Source of the DNA: Rhodospirillales bacterium
GTDB lineage: Bacteria > Pseudomonadota > Alphaproteobacteria > Rhodospirillales > Rhodospirillaceae
Length of the DNA: 64,000 bases
Direction: 5' to 3'
NCBI GenBank assembly: GCA_028278135.1
Contig: JANQEW010000029.1
Span: 464,889 to 528,888 of the forward strand
The notes beneath the pieces were generated by a model. That model was not told where the DNA came from and searched no databases. It was given only the letters and a program-made list of their open reading frames with translations. Positions 20,421 through 29,199 of the stretch are shown one piece after another. The translations under genes were made by a program, and so were the position numbers. Positions within the stretch are counted from its first letter, which is position 1; each line of letters opens with the position of its first letter.

Positions 20421-21038
20421 ATGGATTCTTTTCGTAAGATCCTCCTCCAGACTGCCCTTCTAGGGACTCTCCTCAGCATGGGAATGGTCGTCGGGGGCAC
20501 GGTTTTCGCTGCCGCAGCAGGAGGAGGAGATGAAGGGGGCGACCATGCGATAAGCATGGAAAAGACTCCGTGTATGACGAGCTCCTGTCGTACCATGATG
20601 TGCTGCAGCAGCAGCAGCAAAATGGGAGGTTACCATAGTCACACCTGTCATCACCGGCATGGAAGTGGTCTTGGTGGGCCAGGGGAAGATTTTTCCAAAA
20701 ATATCGAAGGACGTATTGCCTTCCTGAAGGCAGAATTGGGTATTACTGACAGCCAAACATTTCTCTGGAATGACTTTGCTGATGCGTTACGCAGCCTTGC
20801 TCGTCGTATCACAGCAGACACAGACACAAAGGACGGTGATCAGAGTGTCGCAGCAACGCACAGTGTGACTGTTCTATCGCTCTCTGAGGCTTTAAGGCGT
20901 CGTGAAAAAATGCTCACCGCCCGCCTCGCGACGATACAGGCACTGCGTGAAGAATATATGAAACTCAGTGAACAGCTCACTCCCCAGCAGCTAGCTATTG
21001 CCGATGCACTGATAGGCCCGTATGTCCATCGACTGTAA
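20421..21038 (+). CDS. Spy/CpxP-like periplasmic LTXXQ protein, Cys/His/Met-rich
   Basis: A signal peptide (KILLQTALLGTLLSMGMVVGGTVFAAA in sense: long hydrophobic core ending in AAA, residues about 5-32) is followed by an unusual linker (about 45-80) packed with Cys, His, Met and Ser: CMTSSCRTMMCC, then HSHTCHHRHG. The C-terminal helical part ends with the LTPQQ motif of LTXXQ (Spy/CpxP) proteins, which are periplasmic chaperones or stress sensors, often metal-responsive. A metal-binding role is inferred from the linker. (CAG)n codons make part of the Ser/Cys run. Single gene before tRNA-Leu. Confidence 0.8.
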   Translation: MDSFRKILLQTALLGTLLSMGMVVGGTVFAAAAGGGDEGGDHAISMEKTPCMTSSCRTMMCCSSSSKMGGYHSHTCHHRHGSGLGGPGEDFSKNIEGRIAFLKAELGITDSQTFLWNDFADALRSLARRITADTDTKDGDQSVAATHSVTVLSLSEALRRREKMLTARLATIQALREEYMKLSEQLTPQQLAIADALIGPYVHRL

Positions 21039-21056
21039 TAAGGCTCACAAGCTTTG

Positions 21057-21143
21057 GCCCGCTTGGCGAAACTGGTAAACGCAACGGACTTAAAATCCGT
21101 TGGCCGATCGGCCTTGCTGGTTCAAATCCAGCAGCGGGCACCA
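21057..21143 (+). tRNA. tRNA-Leu(TAA)
   Basis: Acceptor GCCCGCT/AGCGGGC, D-arm, anticodon loop CTTAAAA (anticodon TAA), a class II variable arm (GGCCGATCGGCC), T-arm GGTTCAAATCC, discriminator A and an encoded CCA. Confidence 0.97.
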
Positions 21144-21181
21144 TCACCCCCGTGTGGCGTGCGTATGGGAGGAGGCGACGT

Positions 21182-21233
21182 CTACGCTACGGACACGCAC
21201 GTCACGTACGTACGGTACGCTACTACGCTACGG
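21182..21233 (+). repeat. 11-bp direct repeat with palindromic centre, at asd stop
   Basis: ctacgctacgg occurs at 21182 and 21223; the second copy contains the asd stop (minus strand). Between them are self-complementary words (cgtacgtacg), so the stretch could fold as a hairpin. Confidence 0.7.
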
Positions 21234-22265
21234 CCCTTTCAGATAGTCTCTGACCAAAATCTCAGCAATCTGAATCGCGTTTAGAGCGGCTCCCTTGCGC
21301 AGATTGTCTGCCACGCACCAAAATGAGAGACCATGGCTAACCGTATGATCCCGACGCAAACGGGAAACATAAACTAAATCCGTTCCAGTTGCTTCTACTG
21401 GTGTCATGTAGTCTTTAGTGGCCGCCGTGTCAGTATCTATCACGACAACACCAGGCGCTCTTTCTAAAACAAGACGAGCATCCGCAACACTAAGAGACCG
21501 CTCAGTTTCAATGTTCACGTATTCAGCATGGCCCACAAAAGTCGGAACGCGGCAACAGTTGGCGTGTACGGCAATGCTAGAGTCTAGAATCTTGCGTGTC
21601 TCCGCAGCCATCTTCCACTCTTCACGGGTGGCCCCATCATCCATAAAAGAATCTATGTGTGGAATAATGTTAAAGGCAATCTGCTTTGCTGCAAATTTTC
21701 TCCGATGCTGAAAAGAGGACTCTTTCAGGAGCAGACCGCTTTGGTGAGATAACTCATCCATAGCCTCCTTGCCAGCGCCTGATGTAGATTGGTATGTACT
21801 GACGACTGCACGTCTGATACGGAAAACATCATGCAATGCGCGCAAAACCACCACCATTTGAATAGTTGAGCAATTGGGATTAGAGATAATGTTACGTTTT
21901 CTATAGTCGGCAATGGCCTGGGGATTCACCTCAGGAACAACCAGAGGCACGTCATGTTCCATACGGAAATATGACGTGTTATCGATGACAACAGATCCAG
22001 AGGATGCGGCGCGAGGTGTGTACAGAGCAGAAATCTCGGCTCCTGGTGAAGACAGAACAAGATCCACTCCTGTAAAATCAAATGTTGCCAGATCCCGTAC
22101 CCTCAAAACTTGCTTACTGCCAAACAAAACCTCTTTCCCGACAGAGCGCTCAGAAGCGAGCGCAATCACCTCCTCTGTGGGAAAAGCTCTCTCTGCGAGA
22201 ATGCGCAGCATCTCACGGCCGACGTTGCCGGTTGCACCCATAACAGCAACCCTGTATCCAACCAT
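21228..22265 (-). CDS. asd: Aspartate-semialdehyde dehydrogenase
   Basis: Reduces aspartyl phosphate to the semialdehyde, the branch point for lysine, methionine and threonine and for diaminopimelate in peptidoglycan. The Rossmann start VAVMGATGNVGREML and the catalytic cysteine in SNPNCSTIQM are present, as is GAGKEAMDEL. 345 residues, normal. It stands alone; leuB, its frequent neighbour, is absent. Confidence 0.97.
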   Translation of the reverse strand: MVGYRVAVMGATGNVGREMLRILAERAFPTEEVIALASERSVGKEVLFGSKQVLRVRDLATFDFTGVDLVLSSPGAEISALYTPRAASSGSVVIDNTSYFRMEHDVPLVVPEVNPQAIADYRKRNIISNPNCSTIQMVVVLRALHDVFRIRRAVVSTYQSTSGAGKEAMDELSHQSGLLLKESSFQHRRKFAAKQIAFNIIPHIDSFMDDGATREEWKMAAETRKILDSSIAVHANCCRVPTFVGHAEYVNIETERSLSVADARLVLERAPGVVVIDTDTAATKDYMTPVEATGTDLVYVSRLRRDHTVSHGLSFWCVADNLRKGAALNAIQIAEILVRDYLKGP

Positions 22266-22331
22266 TGCGGTCCTCTTTCTTTAGAATAAGAGGTCTTTAT
22301 AACAATAGGTCGTCATCGTTATACGCCCGTT

Positions 22332-23669
22332 CTAACGGCCAGCGACGGTCATACCCTCTATGCGCACCGTCGGGCTGTCAATCCCGTCACGAAAATCTAG
22401 GTCATTGGCGATGCTAAGAGTCCTGAACATCTTTTTAAGATTACCCGCTACCGTCACTTCATGTACAGGATAACTAATCTTTCCTTCTTCAATCCAGAAA
22501 CCAGCTGCACCACAGCTATAATCTCCCGTTACCCCATTGACGCCTATCCCGAACAGTTCTGTCACATACAGACCCTGCTGAATATCGGAGATGAGGGCAG
22601 CGGGCTCCAAGGATCCAGGGCATAGGTAGGCATTAGTAGGAGCTGGAACAGGAGGCCCTGAAGTGTTACGACTGGCATGACCAGTGCTTTTGAGGCCAAG
22701 TTGGCGCGCAGAGCGTAAATCAAGTAGCCAACTCTGTAATATACCATCCGCAACCAAAACGCGGCGCTGTGTGGGCAGACCCTCGTCATCGCAGGGTTTT
22801 GAGCGCAAACCACGCTGGCGTAACGGGTCATCGACGATTGTCACTCCAGAGGCAAAGACTGGTTGGTGCAGACTGTCTTTGAGGAAAGTCGTACCGCACG
22901 TCACGCTAACGCCATTGATGGCCGATAGAAAATGTGACACCAAGCTGCTGGCCTCTCGCGGCTCATAGACCACCGGGACGACCTGTGTCTCCACCTTACG
23001 CGCACCCAGGCGTTTGAGAGCGCGGGCCGCAGCGCCCCGGCCCACTTCTTCTGCCGCACGTAGGCCAGTGCTGTGAACGGCATAGGTATAGTCATAATCG
23101 CGCTCCATGCCTTTTGCCTCATCCCCGGCCAAAAGAGCAACAGACAGCGAAGCATGAGAGCCCGCATAGTGAATAGCTAATGTATTGGAACCTACAAGAG
23201 TCATCGCACGACGACTCCAAGCAGCAGTTGCCCCTTGGGAATTTGTGATTCCAGGGACAGCACGTCCAGATTCTTCTGCCGTGCGGGCCATGGTCATTAA
23301 AACCTCTGCAGAGGGCTCGACGGTATCCAAAATGTCAATGTCTGGGAGCTCACGCACCAAAAACGCAGGCTCAGCCAGACCACAAAAGGAATCCTCAGGC
23401 ACTGTACGAGCCATGGCAACAGCCCGTTCTGCTAAATCATCCAAGGAAGGCGATGTACAATCTGAAGAGGCAACCATTGCCTGGCGGTGCCCGATGAGGA
23501 CTCGTAGGCCGATATCACTGCCTTCAGCGCGTTCCAACCGTTCAAGGGTCCCAAGCCGCCATGACACGGTTAGTGAAACGGCATTGACCAGAAGGACATC
23601 GGCCTCATCGGCCCCCTTGTTTTTTGCCCTGGTAACCAGATCATTTAACAGGTTAAGGTTATCGTTCAT
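22332..23669 (-). CDS. pmbA: Metalloprotease-related protein PmbA/TldE
   Basis: PmbA (TldE) pairs with TldD to degrade or mature small peptides. The sequence follows the family: N-terminal GADEADVLLVNAVSLTV, middle VVYEPREASSLVSHFLSAI, GLPTQRRVLVADG, and the C-terminal GVNGVTGDYSCGAAGFWIEEG. TldE lacks the HExxxH zinc site of TldD, as here. Start ATG 23669 (MNDNLNLL); the frame is open 41 codons further but that part has no family match. About 445 residues. tldD is not in the window. Confidence 0.94.
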   Translation of the reverse strand: MNDNLNLLNDLVTRAKNKGADEADVLLVNAVSLTVSWRLGTLERLERAEGSDIGLRVLIGHRQAMVASSDCTSPSLDDLAERAVAMARTVPEDSFCGLAEPAFLVRELPDIDILDTVEPSAEVLMTMARTAEESGRAVPGITNSQGATAAWSRRAMTLVGSNTLAIHYAGSHASLSVALLAGDEAKGMERDYDYTYAVHSTGLRAAEEVGRGAAARALKRLGARKVETQVVPVVYEPREASSLVSHFLSAINGVSVTCGTTFLKDSLHQPVFASGVTIVDDPLRQRGLRSKPCDDEGLPTQRRVLVADGILQSWLLDLRSARQLGLKSTGHASRNTSGPPVPAPTNAYLCPGSLEPAALISDIQQGLYVTELFGIGVNGVTGDYSCGAAGFWIEEGKISYPVHEVTVAGNLKKMFRTLSIANDLDFRDGIDSPTVRIEGMTVAGR

Positions 23670-24376
23670 GGACGTCACCCGTTTTGCCTTGATGCAACTG
23701 CCGTGAAAGCCCTGGAGGCTGGCTTCGTCTGGCAGCAGACAGAGCACTAGAAAGAATCTCGTAATAAAGTTGGTCGTCTCACAGAATGGCAAAAAAAATA
23801 TCCATTAAAAATGAATGGAAATACGAAAAAATAAATACAAAATGCGATTTCACATAAAAAAATCACCCGTATGTTCATCCCTCCTGAGATCTTGACCAGC
23901 AGAGTTCCTCCGTCAGTAAGCAGCGCGCTGTGGTCTTTTCTCTGTGTACCCGTCTTTGTCTTTATGACGTGTTGCAACACGATGGAGGCCAAACCCTTGT
24001 CCCTCCTGAACTTTTACTTCAAACGCTCCGATCATCAAGATATCCGGAGAGCAGCGTCTCTACCAGAGAGGGGGCCCATGATCTCTTCAACAAAGATCAT
24101 AAAAAGTGGTAAACAGTGAACTTCTGTATAGTCACTTCTCACAGTCAGTCGCTCTACCGGATAGAGAAGGACAGAGTCCCACGATGGTAGAGGCTTGGTC
24201 ACGTTTTTGAGCCGGAGAGATTATGTCACCGGAGAGATTGTGTCACTGGATACTCACTTACTCACTGAATCTAGATCTGATCTGTATACTGACGATCTGA
24301 CAGCTCAGGTGACAGCCGCCAAGCCAGGGACGGCATGAGCCCTCCTTTGTGTCCTTCTTCGGGACTCTCCTCTCTC
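23670..24376. other. 707-bp spacer with tandem repeat, possible gene remnant
   Basis: Lies between the early stop of the AsmA-like gene and the start of pmbA. Reading on from the asmA stop gives no AsmA-like sequence in that frame. Several short open frames have no recognisable content. Contains a 17-bp tandem repeat. Confidence 0.4.
24212..24245 (+). repeat. 17-bp tandem duplication
   Basis: ccggagagattatgtca followed directly by the same unit with one change (a to g). Confidence 0.85.
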
Positions 24377-25264
24377 TCAGGACTGAAAGAACTGATGAAC
24401 ATTCATGCGGGGAATCCCGTCATCGTCATGTGGTCCAGTCTGGTCAGATCCGTGCGTGCCGTAGGTCTGAATTGAGAGGTCAAGATCCGTGCCGTCCAGT
24501 GGACGTGTAATGACGCCTGTCATGGAAAAAGAAACATCTGCAGTCGCGATTGCTAAATCAATAGCGAACGGACGGTTCGCCATAAGATCCGCTACTGCCC
24601 CAACCTTCCCCTGACCTCTTATCGGCATCTTTCCCAGCCGTCCCTCAAAGGAAAGAACATTCTGCTCATACAGGCCACTGGTAGCAGCCGTCAGATAATT
24701 GAGGTGTAGAGTATGAACAGCCGGCTCTTCATGCTGCTGCTTTGCATGCATGCTGCTATCTCGTACCATGACCGTCGCCTGCCTGATTGTGACAGCTGTC
24801 ACGGTTAGGGCAGGAAGTGTTATTGGCCTGCCGCTGCCACTAGGCCCGTCTGAGTCTCTCGCAGTGGGTGCGTCGAAGACTAAGTTGTTCTGTCTGTCAC
24901 GCGTGATTTCAACTATCATGTCAGGCTCTATCAGAGTCAAACGGCGGACCTGAATACAGCCACCAAGCAGCGGCAGCAGAGCGATCTGAATCTCACATTC
25001 TTTTGCCGTCATCATATTCTGCCTGGAGCCCCATGGTGCGTTGGCAAGCGCCACGTCATGCATAATGAAGGCCGGTCGTAATGAGAGACGCACGTCCAGT
25101 GCACCCTTGATAATCATTTTACGGCCAGTAGCTTCTGCCACTTGTTGAGCAATGAAGAGGCCATAGTGTTTCTTCCAATCCAACGTTTTGAGAACGGCCA
25201 CACAAACTAGGCCAAAAGCCAGTACCAGACTGAGCAAGACGATGAGAAAAGGTCTGATCCACAT
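24377..25264 (-). CDS. AsmA-family protein, C-terminally short
   Basis: An N-terminal membrane anchor (WIRPFLIVLLSLVLAFGLV) precedes a typical AsmA N-terminal domain: TGRKMIIKGALDVRLSLRPAF, DVALANAPWGS, QIALLPLLGGCIQVRRLTLIEPD. These proteins help move lipids or support outer-membrane assembly. The chain stops after about 295 residues, close to the point where family members usually continue for several hundred more, so it is probably truncated or a decaying gene. Start at ATG 25264 (MWIRPF) or 25282. Confidence 0.75.
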   Translation of the reverse strand: MWIRPFLIVLLSLVLAFGLVCVAVLKTLDWKKHYGLFIAQQVAEATGRKMIIKGALDVRLSLRPAFIMHDVALANAPWGSRQNMMTAKECEIQIALLPLLGGCIQVRRLTLIEPDMIVEITRDRQNNLVFDAPTARDSDGPSGSGRPITLPALTVTAVTIRQATVMVRDSSMHAKQQHEEPAVHTLHLNYLTAATSGLYEQNVLSFEGRLGKMPIRGQGKVGAVADLMANRPFAIDLAIATADVSFSMTGVITRPLDGTDLDLSIQTYGTHGSDQTGPHDDDGIPRMNVHQFFQS

Positions 25265-25773
25265 GACTGAATATCCCAGCAAATGCCGTATCGGCAGTAA
25301 CTTATCTCATGAGTTAGAACATCCAGCATTCATGTGTTTTCGTACATGCGTTTTCGTAAAACGCGGTCTGCTCATTTGCAGAGAGACGACTCATCCCATC
25401 TGCTAGCTGCTAGACAGGACAAAAAAATGACTTCCTGAGGCTGAGGCTAGGAGTGACGACTAGACGTGTGCAAAGCGCGTGTACGGAAGGCACACGACAA
25501 TGGCCGCAATGCTCTACGAGCATGCAGAGCAATAACATGACTATAGAAATAGAGTGATATAAAAAATATGAAATAACACAAAAATAACTCACACTTTTAA
25601 TTTTTACCCAGTGATCGTGAGAACCAATCCAAGGCTTCTTTCAGAAGCTTCTCTCAGAGTTGTAGTCACCTCCCCGTCTTAGTTATCTTAATTGGGGAAA
25701 GTCATTATAACAATATCACCAAATTGACATATTTATGTGCTCTTACAACTCCTATAATAAGGAAATAATAAAT
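25265..25773. other. 509-bp spacer, no gene recognised
   Basis: Divergent spacer between the AsmA-like gene and the ABC-2 permease; AT-rich towards the permease. No ATPase remnant seen. AAGGA about ten bases before ATG 25774 is the permease ribosome-binding site. Confidence 0.4.
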
Positions 25774-26595
25774 ATGACTGAATACGCTGCAGTAGAAAAA
25801 AAATTATCTTTCCGTCGAATCGGCGCTATGATTTTGCGTTACTTCTATCTTCTGCGGGCCTCATGGATTCGTTTTGCCGAAGCAGCCTACTGGCCTACGA
25901 TTCACATGATTCTGTGGGGGTTTACCAGCCAATTTCTCCAGAGCCATTCGAGTTGGTTGGTAAGAGGAACAGGTGTTTTAATGGGGGGAGTGCTTCTATG
26001 GGATGTATTATTCCGTGGCAATCTAGGGGTGTCTCTATCCTTTATGGAAGAAATGTGGTCGCGTAATCTTGGCAACCTTTTTGTAACTCCCTTGCGCCCA
26101 TACGAACTGATTACGGCTCTCGTGGCGATGAGTCTGTTACGAACAGTGCTCGGCCTTATTCCAGCAGTTTTACTGGCAATTTTATTTTACGAATTTAACA
26201 TCTTTGATCTCGGTCTCCCGTTGATCTTCTTCTTCGTGAACTTATTAATAAGTGGCTGGAGTGCTGGGCTTGCCGTCTCAGCTCTAGTCCTCCGCTTCGG
26301 ATTGGGGGCGGAAAGTTTGGCATGGGTACTGGTTTTCGCTCTCGCTCCACTTGCTGCGATATATTATCCCGTCTCAACATTACCGGAATGGCTGCAACTG
26401 ATCGCGACAGCCCTCCCAATGGCTCATGTTTTTGAGGGTATGCGCCAGGTCCTTTTTGAAGGCACCCTGAACATCAAACATATCATTTACGCTGTTTTTC
26501 TCAATGTTGGCTACTTTATGGCCGCCACGCTGCTCGCTCTCAGTATGTTTCACAGCGCACGCAAGCATGGGCTATTTCTGAATATAGGAGAATAA
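25774..26595 (+). CDS. ABC-2 type transporter permease
   Basis: A 273-residue integral membrane protein with about six hydrophobic segments, beginning MTEYAAVEKKLSFRRIGAM. The body (YFYLLRASWIRFAEAAYWP, NLFVTPLRPYEL, YPVSTLPEWLQLIATALPMAHVFEGMR) is typical of ABC-2 permeases of the export (NodJ/YadH-like) group that move polysaccharides, lipids or drugs. The partner ATPase is usually next door but is not seen within several kilobases on either side. Substrate unknown. Start ATG 25774 chosen for its AAGGA site; an in-frame ATG at 25735 lacks one. Confidence 0.85.
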   Translation: MTEYAAVEKKLSFRRIGAMILRYFYLLRASWIRFAEAAYWPTIHMILWGFTSQFLQSHSSWLVRGTGVLMGGVLLWDVLFRGNLGVSLSFMEEMWSRNLGNLFVTPLRPYELITALVAMSLLRTVLGLIPAVLLAILFYEFNIFDLGLPLIFFFVNLLISGWSAGLAVSALVLRFGLGAESLAWVLVFALAPLAAIYYPVSTLPEWLQLIATALPMAHVFEGMRQVLFEGTLNIKHIIYAVFLNVGYFMAATLLALSMFHSARKHGLFLNIGE

Positions 26596-26722
26596 GTGCT
26601 TCTTGAGAGTGTGAAGTGTACTTCTCTCTATCCTCTGTTCCGTGCCTTGACGCCAACAGGGACTCTCCCTGCCCACTGCCCAGAGAGGGCTCAGTTTCAT
26701 GCGCGGTATGTGTGCCCCTCCC

Positions 26723-26740
26723 TTACTTTACTTACTTTAC
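26723..26740 (+). repeat. 9-bp tandem duplication across ilvD stop
   Basis: ttactttac occurs twice head to tail and covers the ilvD stop codon (minus strand, 26737-26739). Confidence 0.75.
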
Positions 26741-28611
26741 TTAAACTTCATGACCTGCGTGAGATCACGCACCGCTCCTCGTGCTGCACTTGTCGTCAGT
26801 AGAGCATAAGCTTGCAGGGCTGCAGAAACAGGCCTGTTGCGACGAGCTGGCATCCAAGCGGCCGCCCTCCTTTTGGCCTGCTGCTGCACCCGTATGGCCC
26901 TGCGCCGCTTTTCTAACTCATCTGTCTCGACAGCTAAGTGGATTGTCCGAGCCGGAATGTCAATGTGAATATAATCCCCTGGCTCTAGCAGGGCGATCGC
27001 ACCACCTTCTGCTGCCTCTGGTGACACGTGCCCAACTGACAGGCCAGACGTGCCCCCAGAGAATCGGCCATCCGTGACTAAGGCACACTTTCTGTCCAGT
27101 CCCTTTGCTTTCAGGTAGCTTGTCGGGTAGAGCATCTCTTGCATGCCAGGCCCACCCTTAGGGCCCTCATAGCGTATGACGATCACATCCCCGTCTCGCA
27201 CCCCACCACTGATGATGCGGTCCACTGCTTCTTCCTGGCTCTCACAGATTACGGCAGGTCCAGAAAAAACAAGAATCGTCGTATCTACTCCTGCTGTCTT
27301 CACAATGCACCCATCAGGTGCGAGATTACCATATAGCACGGCGAGCCCGCCATCTGTACTATAGGCATGCGCAATATCACGAATACAGCCTCCGACTCTG
27401 TCCCTCTCGAGAGTGAGATAGCGCTGTGTCTGACTGCAAGGAAGAATGGTGCGCGTTCCACCTGGGGCAGCGCGATAGAATGTATGCACGGCAGGATCCA
27501 GAGTGTGTCGTACGTCCCATGCGACAATTGCATCGCCTAGCATGGGCGCATAAACGGTCAGAGCGTCCCTGTGGAGAAGACCACCGCGGTCCAGTTCGCC
27601 CAAGAGAGCCATGACACCGCCAGCCCTGTGAAGATGTTCCATATAGTAATCTTGTGTGGCCGGGGCGATCTTAACCAAATGTGGTACTCTTTGCGACAGG
27701 CGATCGATGTCTGCCAAAGTGAACGCGACTCCTGCTTCGTGAGCGGCGGCCAGCAAGTGCAGGACAGTATTGGTTGAGCCACCCATGGCAATGTCAAGAG
27801 TCATAGCGTTTTCAAAGGCTTTGAGCGACGCGACTGATCGAGGCAGCACTGATTGGTCGTCATCCTCATAATAGCGTCGGGTTATCTTGACAGCAGTGCG
27901 GGCAGCCTGACGGAATAAGGCGTCACGGTCTGTGTGAGTCGCGAGCAGACTCCCATTGCCAGGTAGCGCTAACCCCAATGCCTCTAAGAGGCAGTTCATT
28001 GAGTTAGCAGTGAACAAACCAGAACAGGATCCGCATGTCGGACAGGCTGACTGTTCAAACGCTTCTACAGTTGCATCTGTTTGACCGTCATCCCCTGCAG
28101 CTGTTATGACATCGACAAGGCTAACCGTTCGTTCCTCTCCTCCCATGATCAGCTTGCCTGCTTCCATAGGACCACTCGCAACGAACACCGTTGGGAGATT
28201 CAGACGTAACGCTGCCATTAGCATGCCTGGAATAATCTTGTCACAGCTCGCAAGACAGAGCATCGCATCAGCACAGTGGGCATTGACCATGTACTCAACA
28301 GAATCAGCGATGAGCTCGCGGGAGGGCAAACTATAAAGCATGCCGGCATGGCCCATAGCAATGCCGTCATCAATAGCAATAGTGTTGAATTCACGCGCCA
28401 CTGCTCCAGCACGTGTGATCTCCTCAGCCACTATTCCCCCCACCTCTTTCAGAGGAACATGGCCAGGTACGAACTGGGTAAAAGCATTGACAACGGCAAT
28501 GATGGGCTTGCCAAAATCGGCGTCTGTCAAACCAGTGGCCCGCCATAAGCTGCGAGCAGAAGCCATTCTTCTGCCAAAAGTAGAAGTACGTGAGCGATAT
28601 AATGGAATCAC
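26737..28611 (-). CDS. ilvD: Dihydroxy-acid dehydratase
   Basis: Third step of branched-chain amino acid and pantothenate synthesis. Cluster and active-site motifs are present: [49 protein letters not shown]. The frame is open to 28809, but the family begins at [26 protein letters not shown], so I place the start at GTG 28611, with AAAGG about eight bases upstream; this gives 624 residues, close to normal, and leaves 19 bp after gapR. ilvI/ilvC are not in the window. Confidence 0.96.
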   Translation of the reverse strand: MIPLYRSRTSTFGRRMASARSLWRATGLTDADFGKPIIAVVNAFTQFVPGHVPLKEVGGIVAEEITRAGAVAREFNTIAIDDGIAMGHAGMLYSLPSRELIADSVEYMVNAHCADAMLCLASCDKIIPGMLMAALRLNLPTVFVASGPMEAGKLIMGGEERTVSLVDVITAAGDDGQTDATVEAFEQSACPTCGSCSGLFTANSMNCLLEALGLALPGNGSLLATHTDRDALFRQAARTAVKITRRYYEDDDQSVLPRSVASLKAFENAMTLDIAMGGSTNTVLHLLAAAHEAGVAFTLADIDRLSQRVPHLVKIAPATQDYYMEHLHRAGGVMALLGELDRGGLLHRDALTVYAPMLGDAIVAWDVRHTLDPAVHTFYRAAPGGTRTILPCSQTQRYLTLERDRVGGCIRDIAHAYSTDGGLAVLYGNLAPDGCIVKTAGVDTTILVFSGPAVICESQEEAVDRIISGGVRDGDVIVIRYEGPKGGPGMQEMLYPTSYLKAKGLDRKCALVTDGRFSGGTSGLSVGHVSPEAAEGGAIALLEPGDYIHIDIPARTIHLAVETDELEKRRRAIRVQQQAKRRAAAWMPARRNRPVSAALQAYALLTTSAARGAVRDLTQVMKFK

Positions 28612-28630
28612 AGGATTGTTCACCTTTGTT

Positions 28631-28960
28631 TTATGATGAGTTCTTCTGAGGGCCGCTACCAAAAGCGTAAATTTTATTTGAATTGTCAATAGTAATAGGT
28701 GTTCCTGTGACAGAGGCGTAAAGAAGCACGTCATTGATAAACTCAGCTTCCTTGTCAGCGGCTTCCTTGTTCCGGCCGCACGCCACAACCCGCTCCACTG
28801 CCTTGACATTAAAACCGTCAGACTTGATGGCTGCTTTCAGGTCCTTCAGAGAATCCTTCAGAAGATCAATCTCATCGAGCAATCGCTCTAAGCGTTTAAT
28901 GTAGGCACTTAATTGCATCGCCGTGTCTGGTGGGAGGCTTGCGTGTGTTATGTCTTCCAT
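28631..28960 (-). CDS. gapR: GapR-family DNA-binding protein (DUF2312)
   Basis: GapR is an alphaproteobacterial nucleoid protein that tracks overtwisted DNA ahead of replication and transcription. The 109-residue chain has the family coiled-coil core [22 protein letters not shown], then [17 protein letters not shown], with an Ala/Thr-rich tail (ASVTGTPI). The sequence is more divergent than most and has a longer tail. GGAGAG precedes ATG 28960. Upstream of ilvD on the same strand. Confidence 0.85.
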   Translation of the reverse strand: MEDITHASLPPDTAMQLSAYIKRLERLLDEIDLLKDSLKDLKAAIKSDGFNVKAVERVVACGRNKEAADKEAEFINDVLLYASVTGTPITIDNSNKIYAFGSGPQKNSS

Positions 28961-29199
28961 CGCTCATCTCTCCCCTTGTGTGGAAAATCGCTGAAGCCAG
29001 ATTCGATCGAACCCGTCGTAGCACACAAAGCGACTCTAATCCATGTTTGGTGTCATCCGCATTAGGATATGGAGATTGGCACGAGAAAGGCAGACACATG
29101 GAAAAGCTCCTTTACCCATGGCGCAGCTTTCGTGGGACCCACGCTATTATTAAACTATTAAGGGTATTATAATATATCTTGGAACATTTCATCTTGGAA

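Noticed and set aside
25724-25758. TTGACA...TATAAT promoter before the ABC-2 permease
   Set aside because: Spacer is 23 bp, too long for a sigma-70 promoter, and the second box overlaps the ribosome-binding region.
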